This document shows positions 43,096 through 53,168 of a stretch of DNA of 64,000 nt, piece by piece. A model generated the notes under the pieces. It was not told the origin of the DNA. It ran no database searches and saw nothing but the letters and a program-made list of their open reading frames with translations. The stretch lies in contig AP017606.1 in NCBI GenBank assembly GCA_002356515.1, forward strand, positions 1 to 64,000, read 5' to 3'. Source of the DNA: Mesorhizobium loti. GTDB lineage: Bacteria; Pseudomonadota; Alphaproteobacteria; Rhizobiales; Rhizobiaceae. Made by a program: the position numbers and the translations under genes. Each line of letters begins with the position of its first letter. Positions within the stretch are counted from its first letter, which is position 1.

Positions 43096-43512
43096 TTGAG
43101 CCAACCGGCGCGCATTTTCGCAGCCATGGTGGCGGAGCATGTTGAATTGGCGCTGTTTGAGCAGTCACTCGGCAATATCGAAGGCCTGCATCGACCGTTC
43201 TGTGATCGTGTGGCTGACGCTGCCGAGAAAACCGCCGGCTCGGTTCTTTTCGATGTCCGTGTCGACGGCGATATCTGCGTTCAGCGCATGGCTGCGATTG
43301 GATATGGCGTCACCGGCACGGCAATAATCGTAATGGAGAAGAATGGACAACTTAGATGCGCATCGGTAAACGGCGACACCGCTCTTTTGGTGGCAGAGTT
43401 GGCTGCCTGGGATGCGTCTCCGCTGCGTGAGCGAGCGAAGATTGACCCCTGCGGAACGGCCATCATCCTGCTAGCGAAGCTTCGAAGCTCAGGTCACTTC
43501 GCCGTTCTCTAA
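43096..43512 (+). CDS. hypothetical protein
   Basis: A 138-residue frame from TTG 43096, or 128 residues from the ATG at 43126. The middle has alternating strands (GSVLFDVRVDGDICVQRMAA, GVTGTAIIVMEKNGQLRCAS) followed by helices, which looks like a real small alpha/beta domain. No ribosome binding site is obvious and no family is recognised. Confidence 0.45.
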   Translation: MSQPARIFAAMVAEHVELALFEQSLGNIEGLHRPFCDRVADAAEKTAGSVLFDVRVDGDICVQRMAAIGYGVTGTAIIVMEKNGQLRCASVNGDTALLVAELAAWDASPLRERAKIDPCGTAIILLAKLRSSGHFAVL

Positions 43513-43857
43513 CCGGCTAAGCGCCGCTTCCTACCTTGCGGGCAAAGCAGCGGCGAGACAATGTCCGGGTGCAAGTGTGCCTGGCGTCCAACTCGTCAAT
43601 TTCACCGGCTATCGAAAACACTCTAAGCAGATGGCGCGGCGGCGATGAGGCAGCAGGCGCGCGAACGGCCGCCAGCAGCAGCCTCTCGGCAGTGAGACCC
43701 GGCTTCGTCGCCGTCCTCAAACTGCTCACGGTGAACGCGGGCGCGACTGGCTCCGGCGGGATCGATCCGAACCACCCTGGCATCACCTTCGGCCCCCGCG
43801 ACCCGGGCTTGCTGCTCGCAGAGCAGCATCGGTCTTCGGTGCGTGAGTAGTCGGGCT
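43513..43857. other. intergenic region
   Basis: Frames on both strands overlap completely and neither shows a domain or a start signal; nothing else recognised. Confidence 0.35.
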
Positions 43858-44169
43858 TCAAGACGGTGCCTTCGATCCATCCGGCACCGGCTCTTCCTCA
43901 GCCGTCGGCGGCTGCGGAAGCGACGCGTCCAACATGTTCATATACTCGGGGTCGGAACCAGCGTCACCGGTGATGAGCACAGGCGGAGAACGAACATCTT
44001 CAAGGAAAATCGGCCGGCGCGTCGCCTCAGAGATCACACCGTCCGCCTTCGCTTTCGCAATATCGCTCGTGATGGCGACCAGGTCGATGCCGCCCCAGAT
44101 CGACTGTGGCCGCTTCACGAGCCCACGCTTCTGTTTGATCTCGACGACAAAGGGCCGCTGCTGCCTCAT
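43858..44169 (-). CDS. hypothetical protein
   Basis: A 103-residue frame (MRQQRPFVVEIKQKRGLVKR, then QSIWGGIDLVAITSDIAKAK and a Pro/Glu-rich end). The basic N-terminal half looks ordered, the end looks disordered. A weak ribosome binding site only. The mirrored long frame on the other strand is Arg-rich and typical of a shadow, which favours this strand. Confidence 0.45.
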   Translation of the reverse strand: MRQQRPFVVEIKQKRGLVKRPQSIWGGIDLVAITSDIAKAKADGVISEATRRPIFLEDVRSPPVLITGDAGSDPEYMNMLDASLPQPPTAEEEPVPDGSKAPS

Positions 44170-44909
44170 AGTGTTCTCGGCGGGTTTCAGGGAAGTTGCG
44201 AACGTCGTCTAGGCTGGACGCAGGCCTTCGCCCACCCGCCCCAGCGCGTTCTCCAACGGTTTTCGAAGACGTTGCTGTCGTCCAAGCCACGACTGAAGTG
44301 GCTCACCGCCGGCGCCTGGGCCCAAGCTCCCGATCTCTTGTCCTGCTGTCAGCATGACCGCCATGACGATCATATCGCCCACGCAGCCGCCTTTATTGGG
44401 CCCATCGCGAAGTCGCAAAATATGCAGAATACAATGAAGATGGTCACCACCCTGGTCCATACTCCCATGTTCCCGAGTATGTCAGATGCGTCCAACACAT
44501 TTTTGGAATCGGTGACGGGCGACCGATTCATGCTGCTGATGGACTAGAGCGTCAGCATGGCGGCCACAGCGGCCGATCGGCCACCCTTCGAGCTGCCGCT
44601 CGATCATATTGATCAACTGTCGGGCGGCCGGAAGTCACGGATGGGTTGCGGCCCGGCAACCGATCGCCGACTCGGTCGATCCGGAAGCCGAGCTTGGCGC
44701 CCATGCAGATTGCGAAGGAGGTAAGAAACCTGCCGTGACCTGAGACCCTGGCGCGTCCTAATTGCAAAGGTTTACGGTCACTCGAGGAAGGACTGACTGA
44801 TGGCCGCTCGATAGGAGCGGGCGAGAACAAGGCTCAACCGGAACGCTGGAGTAAGCAGATTGCTGCAAGCCGGCGCGAACCCTGGGGGAAACCAAGCTGT
44901 TTGAAAGGG
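44170..44909. other. long region without a convincing gene
   Basis: Short frames only. One minus-strand frame at 44209-44460 encodes a possible small protein without a good start signal. Nothing else recognised. Confidence 0.35.
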
Positions 44910-44933
44910 AAGGCGGGGTTGGTTCCCCGCCTT
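44910..44933 (+). terminator. hairpin, probable terminator
   Basis: AAGGCGGGG, six bases, CCCCGCCTT: a perfect 9-bp stem followed on the plus strand by TT then CAT. The T-run is short. No plus-strand gene directly precedes it, while mucR (minus strand) ends 60 bases away, so it may serve mucR, an unannotated small RNA, or both. Confidence 0.5.
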
Positions 44934-44993
44934 TTCATATTCCGCGCAGACTTTGTCTGTTGCGCGCGCCACAACGAACCTCGAGAGATAAAG

Positions 44994-45455
44994 TCAGGCT
45001 GCGGCTTTCTTGCGGGTCCGCTTGGCCAGCTCCGTTTCCGGCTCTTTCGGTTTGCGGCCGAGCCCCATCGTCTTGGCCAACGCCGAGCGCTCTGCGGCGT
45101 AATTCGGCGCGACCATCGGATAATCTCCCGATAGACCCCATTTGGCGCGATATTCGTCCGGCGTCAGCCCAAAATCGGTCGACAGATGGCGCTTTAGCGA
45201 TTTGAATTTCTTTCCGTCCTCAAGGCAGATGATGTAGTCCGGGGTCACCGACTTCTTGATCGGGACTGCAGGGTTAAGGACCACCGGCTCTTTTGCGGAG
45301 ACGCTGCCGGCCGTGCCTTTCAGTGCTGTGTGCACTTGGCCGATCAGGGCAGGGAGTTCACCTACCGGGACCGGATTGTTGGAGACATAGGCTGAGACGA
45401 CATCGGCGGTGAGCTCGATGAGAACGTCGATGTTGTTGTCGGCTTCTTCTGTCAT
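44994..45455 (-). CDS. mucR: MucR/Ros-family transcriptional regulator
   Basis: A 153-residue Ros/MucR regulator. The N-terminus ([20 protein letters not shown] and [11 protein letters not shown]) is the family oligomerisation region; the DNA-binding zinc-finger-like part is [20 protein letters not shown] then [15 protein letters not shown]. Ros binds zinc through Cys-x2-Cys and His-x4-His; here the second Cys position is Asp and the second His position is Phe (with Asp before it), so only one Cys and one His of the four remain. Zinc-independent MucR homologues are known in Mesorhizobium loti. GGAGAG precedes the ATG. MucR proteins control exopolysaccharide and symbiosis genes. Confidence 0.92.
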   Translation of the reverse strand: MTEEADNNIDVLIELTADVVSAYVSNNPVPVGELPALIGQVHTALKGTAGSVSAKEPVVLNPAVPIKKSVTPDYIICLEDGKKFKSLKRHLSTDFGLTPDEYRAKWGLSGDYPMVAPNYAAERSALAKTMGLGRKPKEPETELAKRTRKKAAA

Positions 45456-46015
45456 GGAACTCTCCGGGTGGCTTGAAAGACAGCTGGCGAAGTGTCGCTA
45501 CATAGTGGCGGTTGCTGTTGAAAGCAATAAAGCCCCGGCAAGACGTTTGCCATGCTCGTCCTGCACCGTGGTCAATAGCGACGCATCCCGTCGTCTTGCT
45601 CGTGCTGATCCGACCGCGGTTGGAGCATCCATGCTCGATGTGATGAGGAGGCGATCCTGAAACGCTGCCAAGCCCGTTCTAGGATCTCTTCTATGCTGAA
45701 GATCGGAATAGTTCATTCGGGAGAATTCATGTCCGGCGCGCTCGACAATGGCTGCCCCGAGAGCAGAGCTGGCCGCCTGTAAAGCAGCAGGATCGAACTC
45801 ACAATGATCTGGGATCTGGTCGAGACGATTGAACAAGCATGTCGGGCGCCAAGGCGCGTGCTCACGGGGAGAGGCCCGGTGCCCAGCATCTGGAAGAGCC
45901 GGCGGCTGGCGCGTTCAGCTTCATCCTCGACCAGGCTTCGCCCCGACGACCTGCACCGCGACATTGACGGAAAGGGGAGGGGGAAGACGCCTCTGGCCAA
46001 TCGTCGCCAAAAAAA
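45456..46015. other. intergenic region between mucR and ald
   Basis: The mucR promoter should lie at the left end. Remaining frames start at TTG, lack ribosome binding sites and show no domain. Confidence 0.4.
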
Positions 46016-46039
46016 GCCCGCCGGAATGAACCGGCGGGC
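46016..46039 (-). terminator. rho-independent terminator of ald
   Basis: GCCCGCCGG, six bases, CCGGCGGGC: a perfect 9-bp stem. On the minus strand it is followed directly by a run of T (the plus-strand AAAAAA at 46010-46015 and before). It lies 28 bases beyond the ald stop codon. Confidence 0.88.
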
Positions 46040-46066
46040 GACGGGAGGAAACTCTTTTTGTTGAAA

Positions 46067-47182
46067 TCAGGCGGCCAGAACCGCCTTGGGTTCGACCAAC
46101 TCGTAGCCGAGCGCTTCGGCGACAGCGCGATTGGTGATCTTGCCCCTGTGGACGTTGAGACCGTTGCGCAGGTGGTGGTCGTCGACCAGCGCCTTCAGGC
46201 CCTTGTCGGCAAGCTGCAGGCCGTAGTGCAGCGTCGCGTTGTTGAGCGCGTGGGCCGACGTGACCGGCACCGCGCCGGGCATGTTGGCGACACAGTAGTG
46301 GATGACACCGTCAACTTCATAGGTCGGCTCGGCGTGGGTGGTGGCATGCGAGGTCTCGAAGCAGCCGCCCTGGTCGATGGCGACATCGACCAGCACGGAA
46401 CCCTTCTTCATGCCGGACAGCATTTCGCGCGTGACGAGCTTCGGCGCCGCGGCGCCGGGGATCAGCACCGCGCCGACGACGATGTCGGCCGAAAAGCACT
46501 CTTCCTCGAGCGCCTCGACGGTCGAGTAGCGGGTGTGGACGCGACCGGCGAAAAGGTCGTCGAGCTGGCGCAGGCGGGGAATGGAGCGGTCGATGATGGT
46601 GACGTCGGCACCAAGGCCGGCGGCCATGCGGGCCGCGTGCAGGCCGACGACGCCGCCGCCGAGCACGGTGACCTTGCCGGGCAGCACGCCGGGCACGCCG
46701 CCGAGCAGCACGCCGCGGCCGCCATTGGCCTTCTGCAGCGCCGTGGCGCCGGCCTGGATCGACAGCCGGCCGGCGACTTCCGACATCGGTGCGAGCAGCG
46801 GCAGGCCGCCGCGATCGTCGGTGACGGTTTCGTAGGCGATCGCCGTGACGCCCGAAGCGAGCAGGCCCTTGGTCTGTTCCGGATCCGGAGCCAGATGAAG
46901 GTAGGTGTACAGGATCTGGCCGTCGCGCAGTTGAACCCACTCATTGGGCTGCGGCTCCTTGACCTTGACGATCATGTCCGACTTGGCGAACACGTCGGCG
47001 GCCGTCTTGGCGATGGTGGCGCCGGCGGCGCGATAGGCGTTGTCATCGGCGCCGATGCCGGCGCCGGCGCCGGCCTCGACCAGCACTTCGTGGCCGTGCG
47101 CCACATATTCGCGGACCGCGCCTGGCGTGAGGCCGACGCGATATTCGTGGTTCTTGATTTCCTTGGGGCAGCCGACGCGCAT
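46067..47182 (-). CDS. ald: alanine dehydrogenase
   Basis: A 371-residue NAD-dependent L-alanine dehydrogenase, full length. Signatures: [20 protein letters not shown], the active-site Lys and His regions ([11 protein letters not shown] and YLHLAPDP), the nucleotide-binding [20 protein letters not shown], and the C-terminal [19 protein letters not shown]. It interconverts alanine with pyruvate and ammonia in the cytosol; in rhizobia this affects the form in which fixed nitrogen leaves bacteroids. AGGAGAAGAC precedes the ATG. The divergent neighbour is a truncated Lrp-type regulator, which is the usual activator of ald, so local regulation may have been lost. Confidence 0.96.
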   Translation of the reverse strand: MRVGCPKEIKNHEYRVGLTPGAVREYVAHGHEVLVEAGAGAGIGADDNAYRAAGATIAKTAADVFAKSDMIVKVKEPQPNEWVQLRDGQILYTYLHLAPDPEQTKGLLASGVTAIAYETVTDDRGGLPLLAPMSEVAGRLSIQAGATALQKANGGRGVLLGGVPGVLPGKVTVLGGGVVGLHAARMAAGLGADVTIIDRSIPRLRQLDDLFAGRVHTRYSTVEALEEECFSADIVVGAVLIPGAAAPKLVTREMLSGMKKGSVLVDVAIDQGGCFETSHATTHAEPTYEVDGVIHYCVANMPGAVPVTSAHALNNATLHYGLQLADKGLKALVDDHHLRNGLNVHRGKITNRAVAEALGYELVEPKAVLAA

Positions 47183-47299
47183 TGTCTTCTCCTGATCCGG
47201 CCCTTTTTGGCTCGCTCCTTGTATTGCTGGAGTGAACCATGAATCGCGGCGAAGGTGTTTGCGAATGCGCTTGCGCGAACAGGCTTGTTTCGATAATCG

Positions 47300-47458
47300 T
47301 TGCGCGAACGAGTAAGCAATTCGCAGGATTCACGAAAACTGCCGCTCGACACGATTGATATCGCCATTCTTGAGACTTTGCAGAAGGATGGCAGGATATC
47401 GAAACGATGCTCGCCGGATCCAGTCCGGCTTGAACCATTGCTCTGCATGACGGCTTGA
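47300..47458 (+). pseudogene. Lrp/AsnC-family regulator remnant
   Basis: From a possible TTG start the frame reads LPLDTIDIAILETLQKDGRI, the first helices of an Lrp/AsnC HTH domain, then departs into unrelated sequence (SKRCSPDPVRLEP) and stops at 47456-47458 after 52 codons. Intact members have about 150 residues. Its position, divergent from ald, is where the ald activator normally sits. The remaining gene ends and a strong terminator 180 bases downstream suggest an internal deletion. Confidence 0.75.
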
Positions 47459-47638
47459 CAAGACGAGCGGGGCGATCGTGACGCGCTGCTGAAAAAACGC
47501 GGGTTGCCGACGATGTCTTGTTGCCCACTGGTCGCGATCTGTTTGCGCCGCCGCGATTAGATTGACTGAAGGACCGCCACTGTCGTCCGGCCGCATCCAT
47601 CTGCAGCCCCTCTGCGCCAGCGTTTCACAGACGAAAAA

Positions 47639-47668
47639 CCCGCCGCTCCTGAGGGCAAGAGCGGCGGG
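47639..47668 (+). terminator. rho-independent terminator
   Basis: CCCGCCGCTC, ten-base loop, GAGCGGCGGG, followed by CTTTTT; the preceding AAAAA gives potential activity in both directions. It probably belonged to the now truncated lrp-type gene upstream. Confidence 0.85.
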
Positions 47669-47947
47669 CTTTTTGCAGAGCTACTCGAACTGAATACGCG
47701 TTCCCATTCACATTAGCTGCGGATAATTAAGGCCGCATTAACATGCAAAATTCGGGCATCTAAATCGATCCGAATGCCAAGTTGCTGCGGGCTCGGAGGT
47801 TCCGAGCCGAAATCGCTGTTCCCGTCCAATCCATAAAGCGTCAACTAACAGAAAATCCGCGCTTGACGTTACGTAAGCTGTCGTGTTTTTCGCTGTGCGG
47901 GGAACGACTTCCAGTCTCGGTCCGGGCGACGAAAATGAGGGGCAGCA

Positions 47948-48133
47948 ATGGTGGCTGGCGAACCAAACGACGTGCGCGTCAAGTGTTGCGGTGGGGGATG
48001 GGCCGTCCATATTGTTGAGGACGGCAAACTGACAGTTCTTCGGTTCAAGACACAGCCTCCCGCCGAGAATTTCGCCGATGAGCAACGAGCCAGGCTCGGC
48101 CTCGCTAGCAGGCCACCGATTGACGAACGCTGA
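47948..48133 (+). CDS. small hypothetical protein
   Basis: A 61-residue protein (MVAGEPNDVRVKCCGGGWAV, HIVEDGKLTVLRFKTQPPAE) with GAGGGGCAGC before the ATG. The N-terminal half looks like a small beta sheet with a Cys-Cys pair. No family recognised. The gene ends 29 bases before the next small gene. Confidence 0.5.
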   Translation: MVAGEPNDVRVKCCGGGWAVHIVEDGKLTVLRFKTQPPAENFADEQRARLGLASRPPIDER

Positions 48134-48162
48134 TATCTTCATCGGATTTAGGGAGACGTCGG

Positions 48163-48411
48163 ATGGCTAGTGAGCCTTTGGCGCCGGCGGGAGAAACACA
48201 TCGCCGAAGGGCCATTTCAATGCTGCTTGCGGCCGTTTGGCCGGCCATATTTGCGATGATGGTTGGCACCGCTGCCGACGCGGAAGACGACTATGTGGCC
48301 TGCTTGATCGACCCGGCGGCAAAAATCATGAAGAGCCAGGTCGTCAAGGACCCGGCCGCAGCGCTGGAAAAAGCAGCAAGAATTTGCAAGCCGCCACCGC
48401 AGGTAACCTGA
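48163..48411 (+). CDS. small exported protein, function unknown
   Basis: An 82-residue protein with an N-terminal export signal (SMLLAAVWPAIFAMMVGTAA followed by DAEDDY). The mature part has two cysteines (VACLIDP, ARICKPP) and a Lys-rich helix between them, so it may be a small disulfide-bonded periplasmic protein. AGGGAGAC precedes the ATG. No family recognised. Confidence 0.55.
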   Translation: MASEPLAPAGETHRRRAISMLLAAVWPAIFAMMVGTAADAEDDYVACLIDPAAKIMKSQVVKDPAAALEKAARICKPPPQVT

Positions 48412-48632
48412 AACAGGGGTCGAACACGCAAAATACATTGAGTCGCGTCGCTGTTCGAGCATCATGGAGATGCGAGACATTGCGCCATCTCATGAAAGCC
48501 CGCCGTGCCGAAAGGCTACCGGACTCCTTTCGAAGCCGGAGTGTCAGCGGCTACGGCAGGTTTTAGATCCCCTCTTCAGCGCCGAACAAGTTGCAACGGG
48601 GGAGAGGCCGTCACACATATGCGGAGCGCAAG

Positions 48633-49085
48633 TCACGCGCCAGAGACCAGGGCGGGAATGGCCAAAGCCTCATCCGCCTCATCAAGGATGGAGAAACAGT
48701 ATCGGCCATCTGGGTCGAGATCGACCGAGTAGCTCAGGCGGTCGAGTATGTTGTTATCCTGGTCGAACGTGACGATCCGCGGCTTCAGCGAGGTAATGTG
48801 CGCTTCGTCCAGATAGATGGAGTTGCAGACAATGATCTGGTCGCCGGGCTGGCAGGTGCGGGCAGCTGCTCCGTTTAGAATACAGCATCGTGAGCCGCGC
48901 TCGCCGAGGATGACATAGGTCGAAATCCGCGCACCGGAATTCTTGTTCCAAATCTCCACGAATTCCATGGGCAGGATCCCTGCTTCTTCGCAGTGGTCTG
49001 GGTCGAGCGTTATCGAACCATGGTAATCGAGGTTTGCTTCGGTGACGTGGATGCCGTGCAGCTTGCCGGCGACTATTTTGCGCAT
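48633..49085 (-). CDS. panD: aspartate 1-decarboxylase
   Basis: A 150-residue PanD proenzyme. The self-cleavage site is DYHGSI, between Gly23 and Ser24, giving the pyruvoyl cofactor; family segments KLHGIHVTEANLDYHGSI, FVEIWNKNSGARISTYV, GERGSRCCILNGAAA and QPGDQIIVC are all present. It converts aspartate to beta-alanine for pantothenate. Known PanD proteins end near residue 120-140; here about 25-30 residues follow the barrel. It is the last gene of the nad-bio run, 57 bases after bioZ, so biotin, NAD and beta-alanine synthesis share one transcript. panBC are 10 kb away on the other strand. Confidence 0.93.
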   Translation of the reverse strand: MRKIVAGKLHGIHVTEANLDYHGSITLDPDHCEEAGILPMEFVEIWNKNSGARISTYVILGERGSRCCILNGAAARTCQPGDQIIVCNSIYLDEAHITSLKPRIVTFDQDNNILDRLSYSVDLDPDGRYCFSILDEADEALAIPALVSGA

Positions 49086-49142
49086 TGGTTTTGTTGTCCC
49101 TATTCATCATGCAAGGTTAATCTTGGCAGCGGGTCGCCCCCG

Positions 49143-50126
49143 CTAGATTCCGACGACGAGAGCGCCGCCGCTGAGACCGGCACCCGCGGCTGCCAGAAGA
49201 ATCTTCTCGCCAGACCGGAACGGTTCCGTCTGGTTGGCCAGCGAGAGCGACAGCGGGATCGTCGCGGCGGAAGAGTTGCCATAGTTGGCGATCGTCTTGA
49301 CGATTGCCTGATCCGCTATGCCCAGGCTCCTGCCGACCGCATCGAAAATGCGGCTATTCGCCTGATGCGGCACGAACCGATCGATGTCTTGCGGCCGCAT
49401 TCGCGCTGCGGCGAGCGCGTCCTGCGAGCAGGCGGTCATCATCTCAACAGCCTTGCTGAACACTTCGCGGCCGTCAGTGATCGTCATCCTGGTCTGCGCG
49501 AGGTCGAGGTCGCTATGAAACGGCGTGTTGCTTCCTCCAGCGGGTATCTGGATAAGCCCGTAGCGCGAGCCGTCGGAATCCACCGATGCGCCGAGGATGC
49601 CCCGCTCGGGATCCTCGCAAGGACCAATCACCAGGGCGCCGGCAGCGTCGGCAAACAGAACCGCGCTGGCTCGCTCGGCCGGGTTGATGCGGCGGCTGAG
49701 GATGTTGGCGGCAATGACCAACGCTGGTTTGCCGTGCAGGCGGGTGAACCCGTCGGCAAACATCAGCGCATAGATGAAGCCAGCGCAGGCGGCGGTCAGA
49801 TCGACCGCCCCTGCGCGACCAACGCCGAGATTGTGCGCGACCAGGGGTGCACTGGGCGGCAGAAGGTGGTCGGGTGTCGAGGTGGCAAGCAACAGCAGAC
49901 CGATGTCGCTTTGGTCAATACCGGCGTTCGCCAGCGCCATGTCGCCGGCTTGCGCGGCAAGGCCCGACAGCGTGTCTTCGTCCGTTGCCCAGAAGCGCGA
50001 ACGAATTCCGGTACGCCGCTCGATCCAGCCCGGCTCGAGGCCGAGATTGTTCTCGATCTCGGCATTCTCCACTTTGCGCCCGGGCGCATGATGGCCGAAC
50101 CCGAGAATGCGCGACGACTTGCTCAT
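49143..50126 (-). CDS. bioZ: BioZ, FabH-like ketosynthase for the biotin pimelate arm
   Basis: A 327-residue KAS III homologue with Cys114 (TAACAGF), His254 (VPHQANSR) and Asn284 (NYGNSSA) as catalytic triad. In Mesorhizobium and Agrobacterium BioZ supplies the pimeloyl chain by condensing glutaryl thioester with malonyl-ACP, replacing BioC/BioH. Its position at the end of bioBFDA matches the R7A symbiosis-island bio operon. The start codon overlaps the bioA stop as ATGA. Full length, intact. Confidence 0.96.
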   Translation of the reverse strand: MSKSSRILGFGHHAPGRKVENAEIENNLGLEPGWIERRTGIRSRFWATDEDTLSGLAAQAGDMALANAGIDQSDIGLLLLATSTPDHLLPPSAPLVAHNLGVGRAGAVDLTAACAGFIYALMFADGFTRLHGKPALVIAANILSRRINPAERASAVLFADAAGALVIGPCEDPERGILGASVDSDGSRYGLIQIPAGGSNTPFHSDLDLAQTRMTITDGREVFSKAVEMMTACSQDALAAARMRPQDIDRFVPHQANSRIFDAVGRSLGIADQAIVKTIANYGNSSAATIPLSLSLANQTEPFRSGEKILLAAAGAGLSGGALVVGI

Positions 50127-51382
50127 GGCCTAGACCCGAAGCGTTCGGCGGCCTCCTCGATGGCGTCATAGAGTCCGTCGAGTTCGTCGCCGGTGATGCA
50201 ATAGGGCGGCATGAGATCGAGCACGTTGCCGAGCGGACGCACGAGCAGTCCGCGCTCAAGGAAAAAAGCGCGCAGCTTCGGCCCGATGTCGGCCAGATAG
50301 CCGGCGGAGCTCGTGCGCAGATCGAGGGCTGCGATCGTGCCGGTAACCCGGCTGTCGGTGAAGCGAGGGTTGTCGCCAAAGCGCCGAAGCCCGGCGGCCT
50401 GCATCGCACTCAACGCCGCGATCCGCTCGGCCACCGGCTCGTCCCGCCAGATCTCGACATTGGCAAGTGCTGCCCCGCAGGCAATCGGATTGGCGGTGTA
50501 GGAACTCGAGTGGAAAAATGTCTTCTTCCGGTCCTCGGAATAATGAGCCTGGAAGATCGCATCGGTGGCAAGCGTTGCGGCCAGCGGGATGGTGCCGCCG
50601 GTCAAGCCTTTCGAGGTGCACAGGATATCTGGAGAAATCGATGCCTGCTCGCAGGCGAACATGGTTCCGGTGCGCCCCCAGCCGGTCATCACCTCGTCGG
50701 TGATCAGCAACGTGCCAGAGGCCTCAGTGATTTTCTTCAATTCGGCCAGAACCCAGGCCGGATACATCTGCATGCCTCCGGCGCCAAGCACGAGCGGCTC
50801 GACGATCAGCGCGGCGGCACGCCGGTCGCGGGAGACTGCCTCGAACCGATCCAGCGTCTCCTGCTCTTGCCCGGCGGCAGGGAAGGGGATGGTGTCGACC
50901 TCGAACAGCAAGGGTTCGTAGGCGGCGTTGAACACACCGCGGGCGCCGACGCTCATCGTGCCGATGGTGTCGCCATGATAGCTGTGCTCCATGACGACGA
51001 TGCGCGAGCGCGGCGCGCCGATGTTGCGGAAATAGCCGAGCGCCATCTTCAGCGCGACCTCGACGGAGGTCGAGCCGCTGTCTGAATAGAACACCCAGTC
51101 AAGGCCGGCGGGAGCGAGGCCGACAAGTGCCCTGGCCAGACGTTCCGCCGGCTCGTGCGTGAAGCCGGCGAAGATGATCTGGTCGAGGCTCGCCGCGGTC
51201 GTCTCGATGGCCTTGATGATGCGGGGATGGCGGTGGCAGTGGGTAACGACCCACCAGGAGGAGATGGCATCCAGGATGCGCGTGCCGTCGGCCTTGTGGA
51301 GGTAGGCGCCTTCCGTCCGGGCGATTTCAGGGATGGCGAGCTCGAGCGCGTGCTGGGTGAAGGGATGCCAGACGGGGGACAT
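50123..51382 (-). CDS. bioA: adenosylmethionine-8-amino-7-oxononanoate aminotransferase
   Basis: A 419-residue PLP aminotransferase of class [22 protein letters not shown] at the start is the BioA signature; [30 protein letters not shown] and the lysine site [17 protein letters not shown] follow. It transfers the amino group of SAM to KAPA, forming DAPA. The ATG at 51382 shares one base with the bioD stop (TGATG); an upstream in-frame start at 51400 is possible but not coupled. Confidence 0.96.
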   Translation of the reverse strand: MSPVWHPFTQHALELAIPEIARTEGAYLHKADGTRILDAISSWWVVTHCHRHPRIIKAIETTAASLDQIIFAGFTHEPAERLARALVGLAPAGLDWVFYSDSGSTSVEVALKMALGYFRNIGAPRSRIVVMEHSYHGDTIGTMSVGARGVFNAAYEPLLFEVDTIPFPAAGQEQETLDRFEAVSRDRRAAALIVEPLVLGAGGMQMYPAWVLAELKKITEASGTLLITDEVMTGWGRTGTMFACEQASISPDILCTSKGLTGGTIPLAATLATDAIFQAHYSEDRKKTFFHSSSYTANPIACGAALANVEIWRDEPVAERIAALSAMQAAGLRRFGDNPRFTDSRVTGTIAALDLRTSSAGYLADIGPKLRAFFLERGLLVRPLGNVLDLMPPYCITGDELDGLYDAIEEAAERFGSRP

Positions 51383-52017
51383 CAGTGATCTCCCGGACAC
51401 GAGGCGAAGGCAAATCCGGCAATCATTGCCGCTCTTAACGTTTTGTCCGTCAGCGGATCGAGATAGGGCAACCTGCCAAGCTGCGGTACCCCACCCATTT
51501 CCACGATTGTCCGTTGCGTATCGACCATCTCATCACCGATGAAAGCGATTCCTGCCAGGGGGATGGAGCGAGCGCGCAGGGCCTCGATCGACAGCAGGGT
51601 GTGGTTGATTGTGCCGAGGGTGGTGCGGGCGCACAGAATGACCGGCAGCTGCCACTCAGCGAAGATGTCGATGAACCTTGTCTTTCGATTGAGCGGCACC
51701 ATCAGGCCGCCCGCGCCTTCGATGACGAGTGGTGTTGGCAGGAGGGGAAAAGAAAGATCGGCAGCTTTGATCGCAACACCGTCGATCTCGGCCGAACGAT
51801 GCGGCGAAAGCGGGCTCTGCAAGCGGTAGGCTTCCGGCAGCACGCGCCCGGCGGGCAAGCCGGAAAGCCGGGCAACGACCTCGCTGTCGGTTTCCTCGTC
51901 GAGGCCCGATTGCACCGGCTTCCAGTAGAAGCCGTCGAGCAGGCCGGCCAATCCCGCCGAAAACACCGTTTTGCCGATGCCGGTATCGGTTCCGGCGACG
52001 ACAACGCGCTTGGTCAT
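51382..52017 (-). CDS. bioD: dethiobiotin synthetase
   Basis: A 211-residue BioD: P-loop [11 protein letters not shown], substrate loop WKPVQSG, and [13 protein letters not shown]. It closes the ureido ring of dethiobiotin with CO2 and ATP. I start at the ATG at 52017, which has GGAGG four bases ahead; another ATG at 52032 overlaps the bioF stop as ATGA and is also possible. Confidence 0.95.
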   Translation of the reverse strand: MTKRVVVAGTDTGIGKTVFSAGLAGLLDGFYWKPVQSGLDEETDSEVVARLSGLPAGRVLPEAYRLQSPLSPHRSAEIDGVAIKAADLSFPLLPTPLVIEGAGGLMVPLNRKTRFIDIFAEWQLPVILCARTTLGTINHTLLSIEALRARSIPLAGIAFIGDEMVDTQRTIVEMGGVPQLGRLPYLDPLTDKTLRAAMIAGFAFASCPGDH

Positions 52018-52028
52018 GTCGCCTCCGG

Positions 52029-53168
52029 TCATGTTTGGGCCAACACTTCGACGAGCGCCTCGATCATGGCCGATATGGCGGCTTCGTCGACGTTGAGCGT
52101 CAGCGAGATGCGCAGGCGCGAGGAGCCTTCCGGCACGGTCGGCGGACGAATGCCGCGTATGTCGAAGCCGCGCGCCTGCAGTGCGGCCGCCAGCGCCATG
52201 GTGCGCCTGTTGTCGCCAACGATGACCGGGAGAATCTGCGAACCGCTGGCCGCAACGCCGCAGCGTTTCATCAGTTCCTGGGCGGCAAAGCTCACCAGGT
52301 CGGCCAGACGGTCGCGGCGATCAGGCTCCTCCTGCAGGACAGCGAGCGCTTCCTGGGCCGCGACGGCCATTAACGGCGATGGCGCCGTTGCATAGATAAA
52401 TGGCCGGCATCGGTTGACAAGATAGTCGCACAGCGTTCGCGGTCCGGTTACGAGCGCGCCGGACGCTCCAAGAGCCTTGCCGCATGTATGCAGCGTCACC
52501 ACATTCTCGCGTCCCTCGAACGCGGCGGCAAGGCCGCGCCCATTCGGCCCGTAGACGCCGGTGGCATGCGCTTCATCGATGAGCAAGAACCCGTCATGGC
52601 GATCGGCCAGCACCATGAGGTCTTTGAGCGGTGCGCGGTCGCCATCCATACTGTACAGGCTTTCGACACCGATCCACACGTGCCCAACACCGCCGGATTG
52701 GCGCCACTCCTCGATGACGCTTGCAAAAGCGTCCGCATCATTGTGAGCCGCGACGGCAATTTGCGCCCGGCCAGCACGGGCGCCTTCATGGGCGCTGGCA
52801 TGCACAAGTTCGTCGAGGACGAGAAGATCGCCTTTCTGCGGCAGTGTTGTGAGAAGAGCGAAATTGGCGATATAACCGCCGCCGAAAAACAGGGCGCGCT
52901 CGGCACGGAAGAACGCCGCTGCGTTTGCCTCAAGCGCCTCATGTTCGGGCGCATTGCCTCGGAGCAGTCGCGAACCGCTTGCTCCGACTGGCGTGCCACG
53001 AGCAAGCGCTGCGCTGATGGCATTGGCTAGCCTCTGTGATCTGGCAAGCCCGAGATAGTCGTTCGACGAGAAGTCGAGGCCGGCGCGCGGCGACAGCGTC
53101 CGCAGCCGGTCGTTGCGCGCCAGTCCGCGCAAGGTCGCGTCATAGCGGGCGAGGGGCCTTGCGCTCAT
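52029..53168 (-). CDS. bioF: 8-amino-7-oxononanoate synthase
   Basis: A 379-residue PLP enzyme of the alpha-oxoamine synthase family. [39 protein letters not shown] and the cofactor lysine in [11 protein letters not shown] are all present. It joins alanine to the pimeloyl thioester that BioZ initiates. The start codon overlaps the bioB stop (TAATG). Confidence 0.96.
   Translation of the reverse strand: MSARPLARYDATLRGLARNDRLRTLSPRAGLDFSSNDYLGLARSQRLANAISAALARGTPVGASGSRLLRGNAPEHEALEANAAAFFRAERALFFGGGYIANFALLTTLPQKGDLLVLDELVHASAHEGARAGRAQIAVAAHNDADAFASVIEEWRQSGGVGHVWIGVESLYSMDGDRAPLKDLMVLADRHDGFLLIDEAHATGVYGPNGRGLAAAFEGRENVVTLHTCGKALGASGALVTGPRTLCDYLVNRCRPFIYATAPSPLMAVAAQEALAVLQEEPDRRDRLADLVSFAAQELMKRCGVAASGSQILPVIVGDNRRTMALAAALQARGFDIRGIRPPTVPEGSSRLRISLTLNVDEAAISAMIEALVEVLAQT

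Noticed and set aside
43843..44547. Long plus-strand frame of about 230 codons
   Set aside because: The translation is Arg/His/Leu-rich and low in acidic residues, typical of a shadow; the opposite strand has a more protein-like frame.
46058..47242. Plus-strand frame of 394 codons opposite ald
   Set aside because: Mirror of alanine dehydrogenase; rich in Ala/Gly/His/Asp in the pattern of a reverse-frame shadow.
48993..51085. Two long plus-strand frames opposite bioZ and bioA
   Set aside because: They mirror conserved biotin genes, with shadow-type composition.
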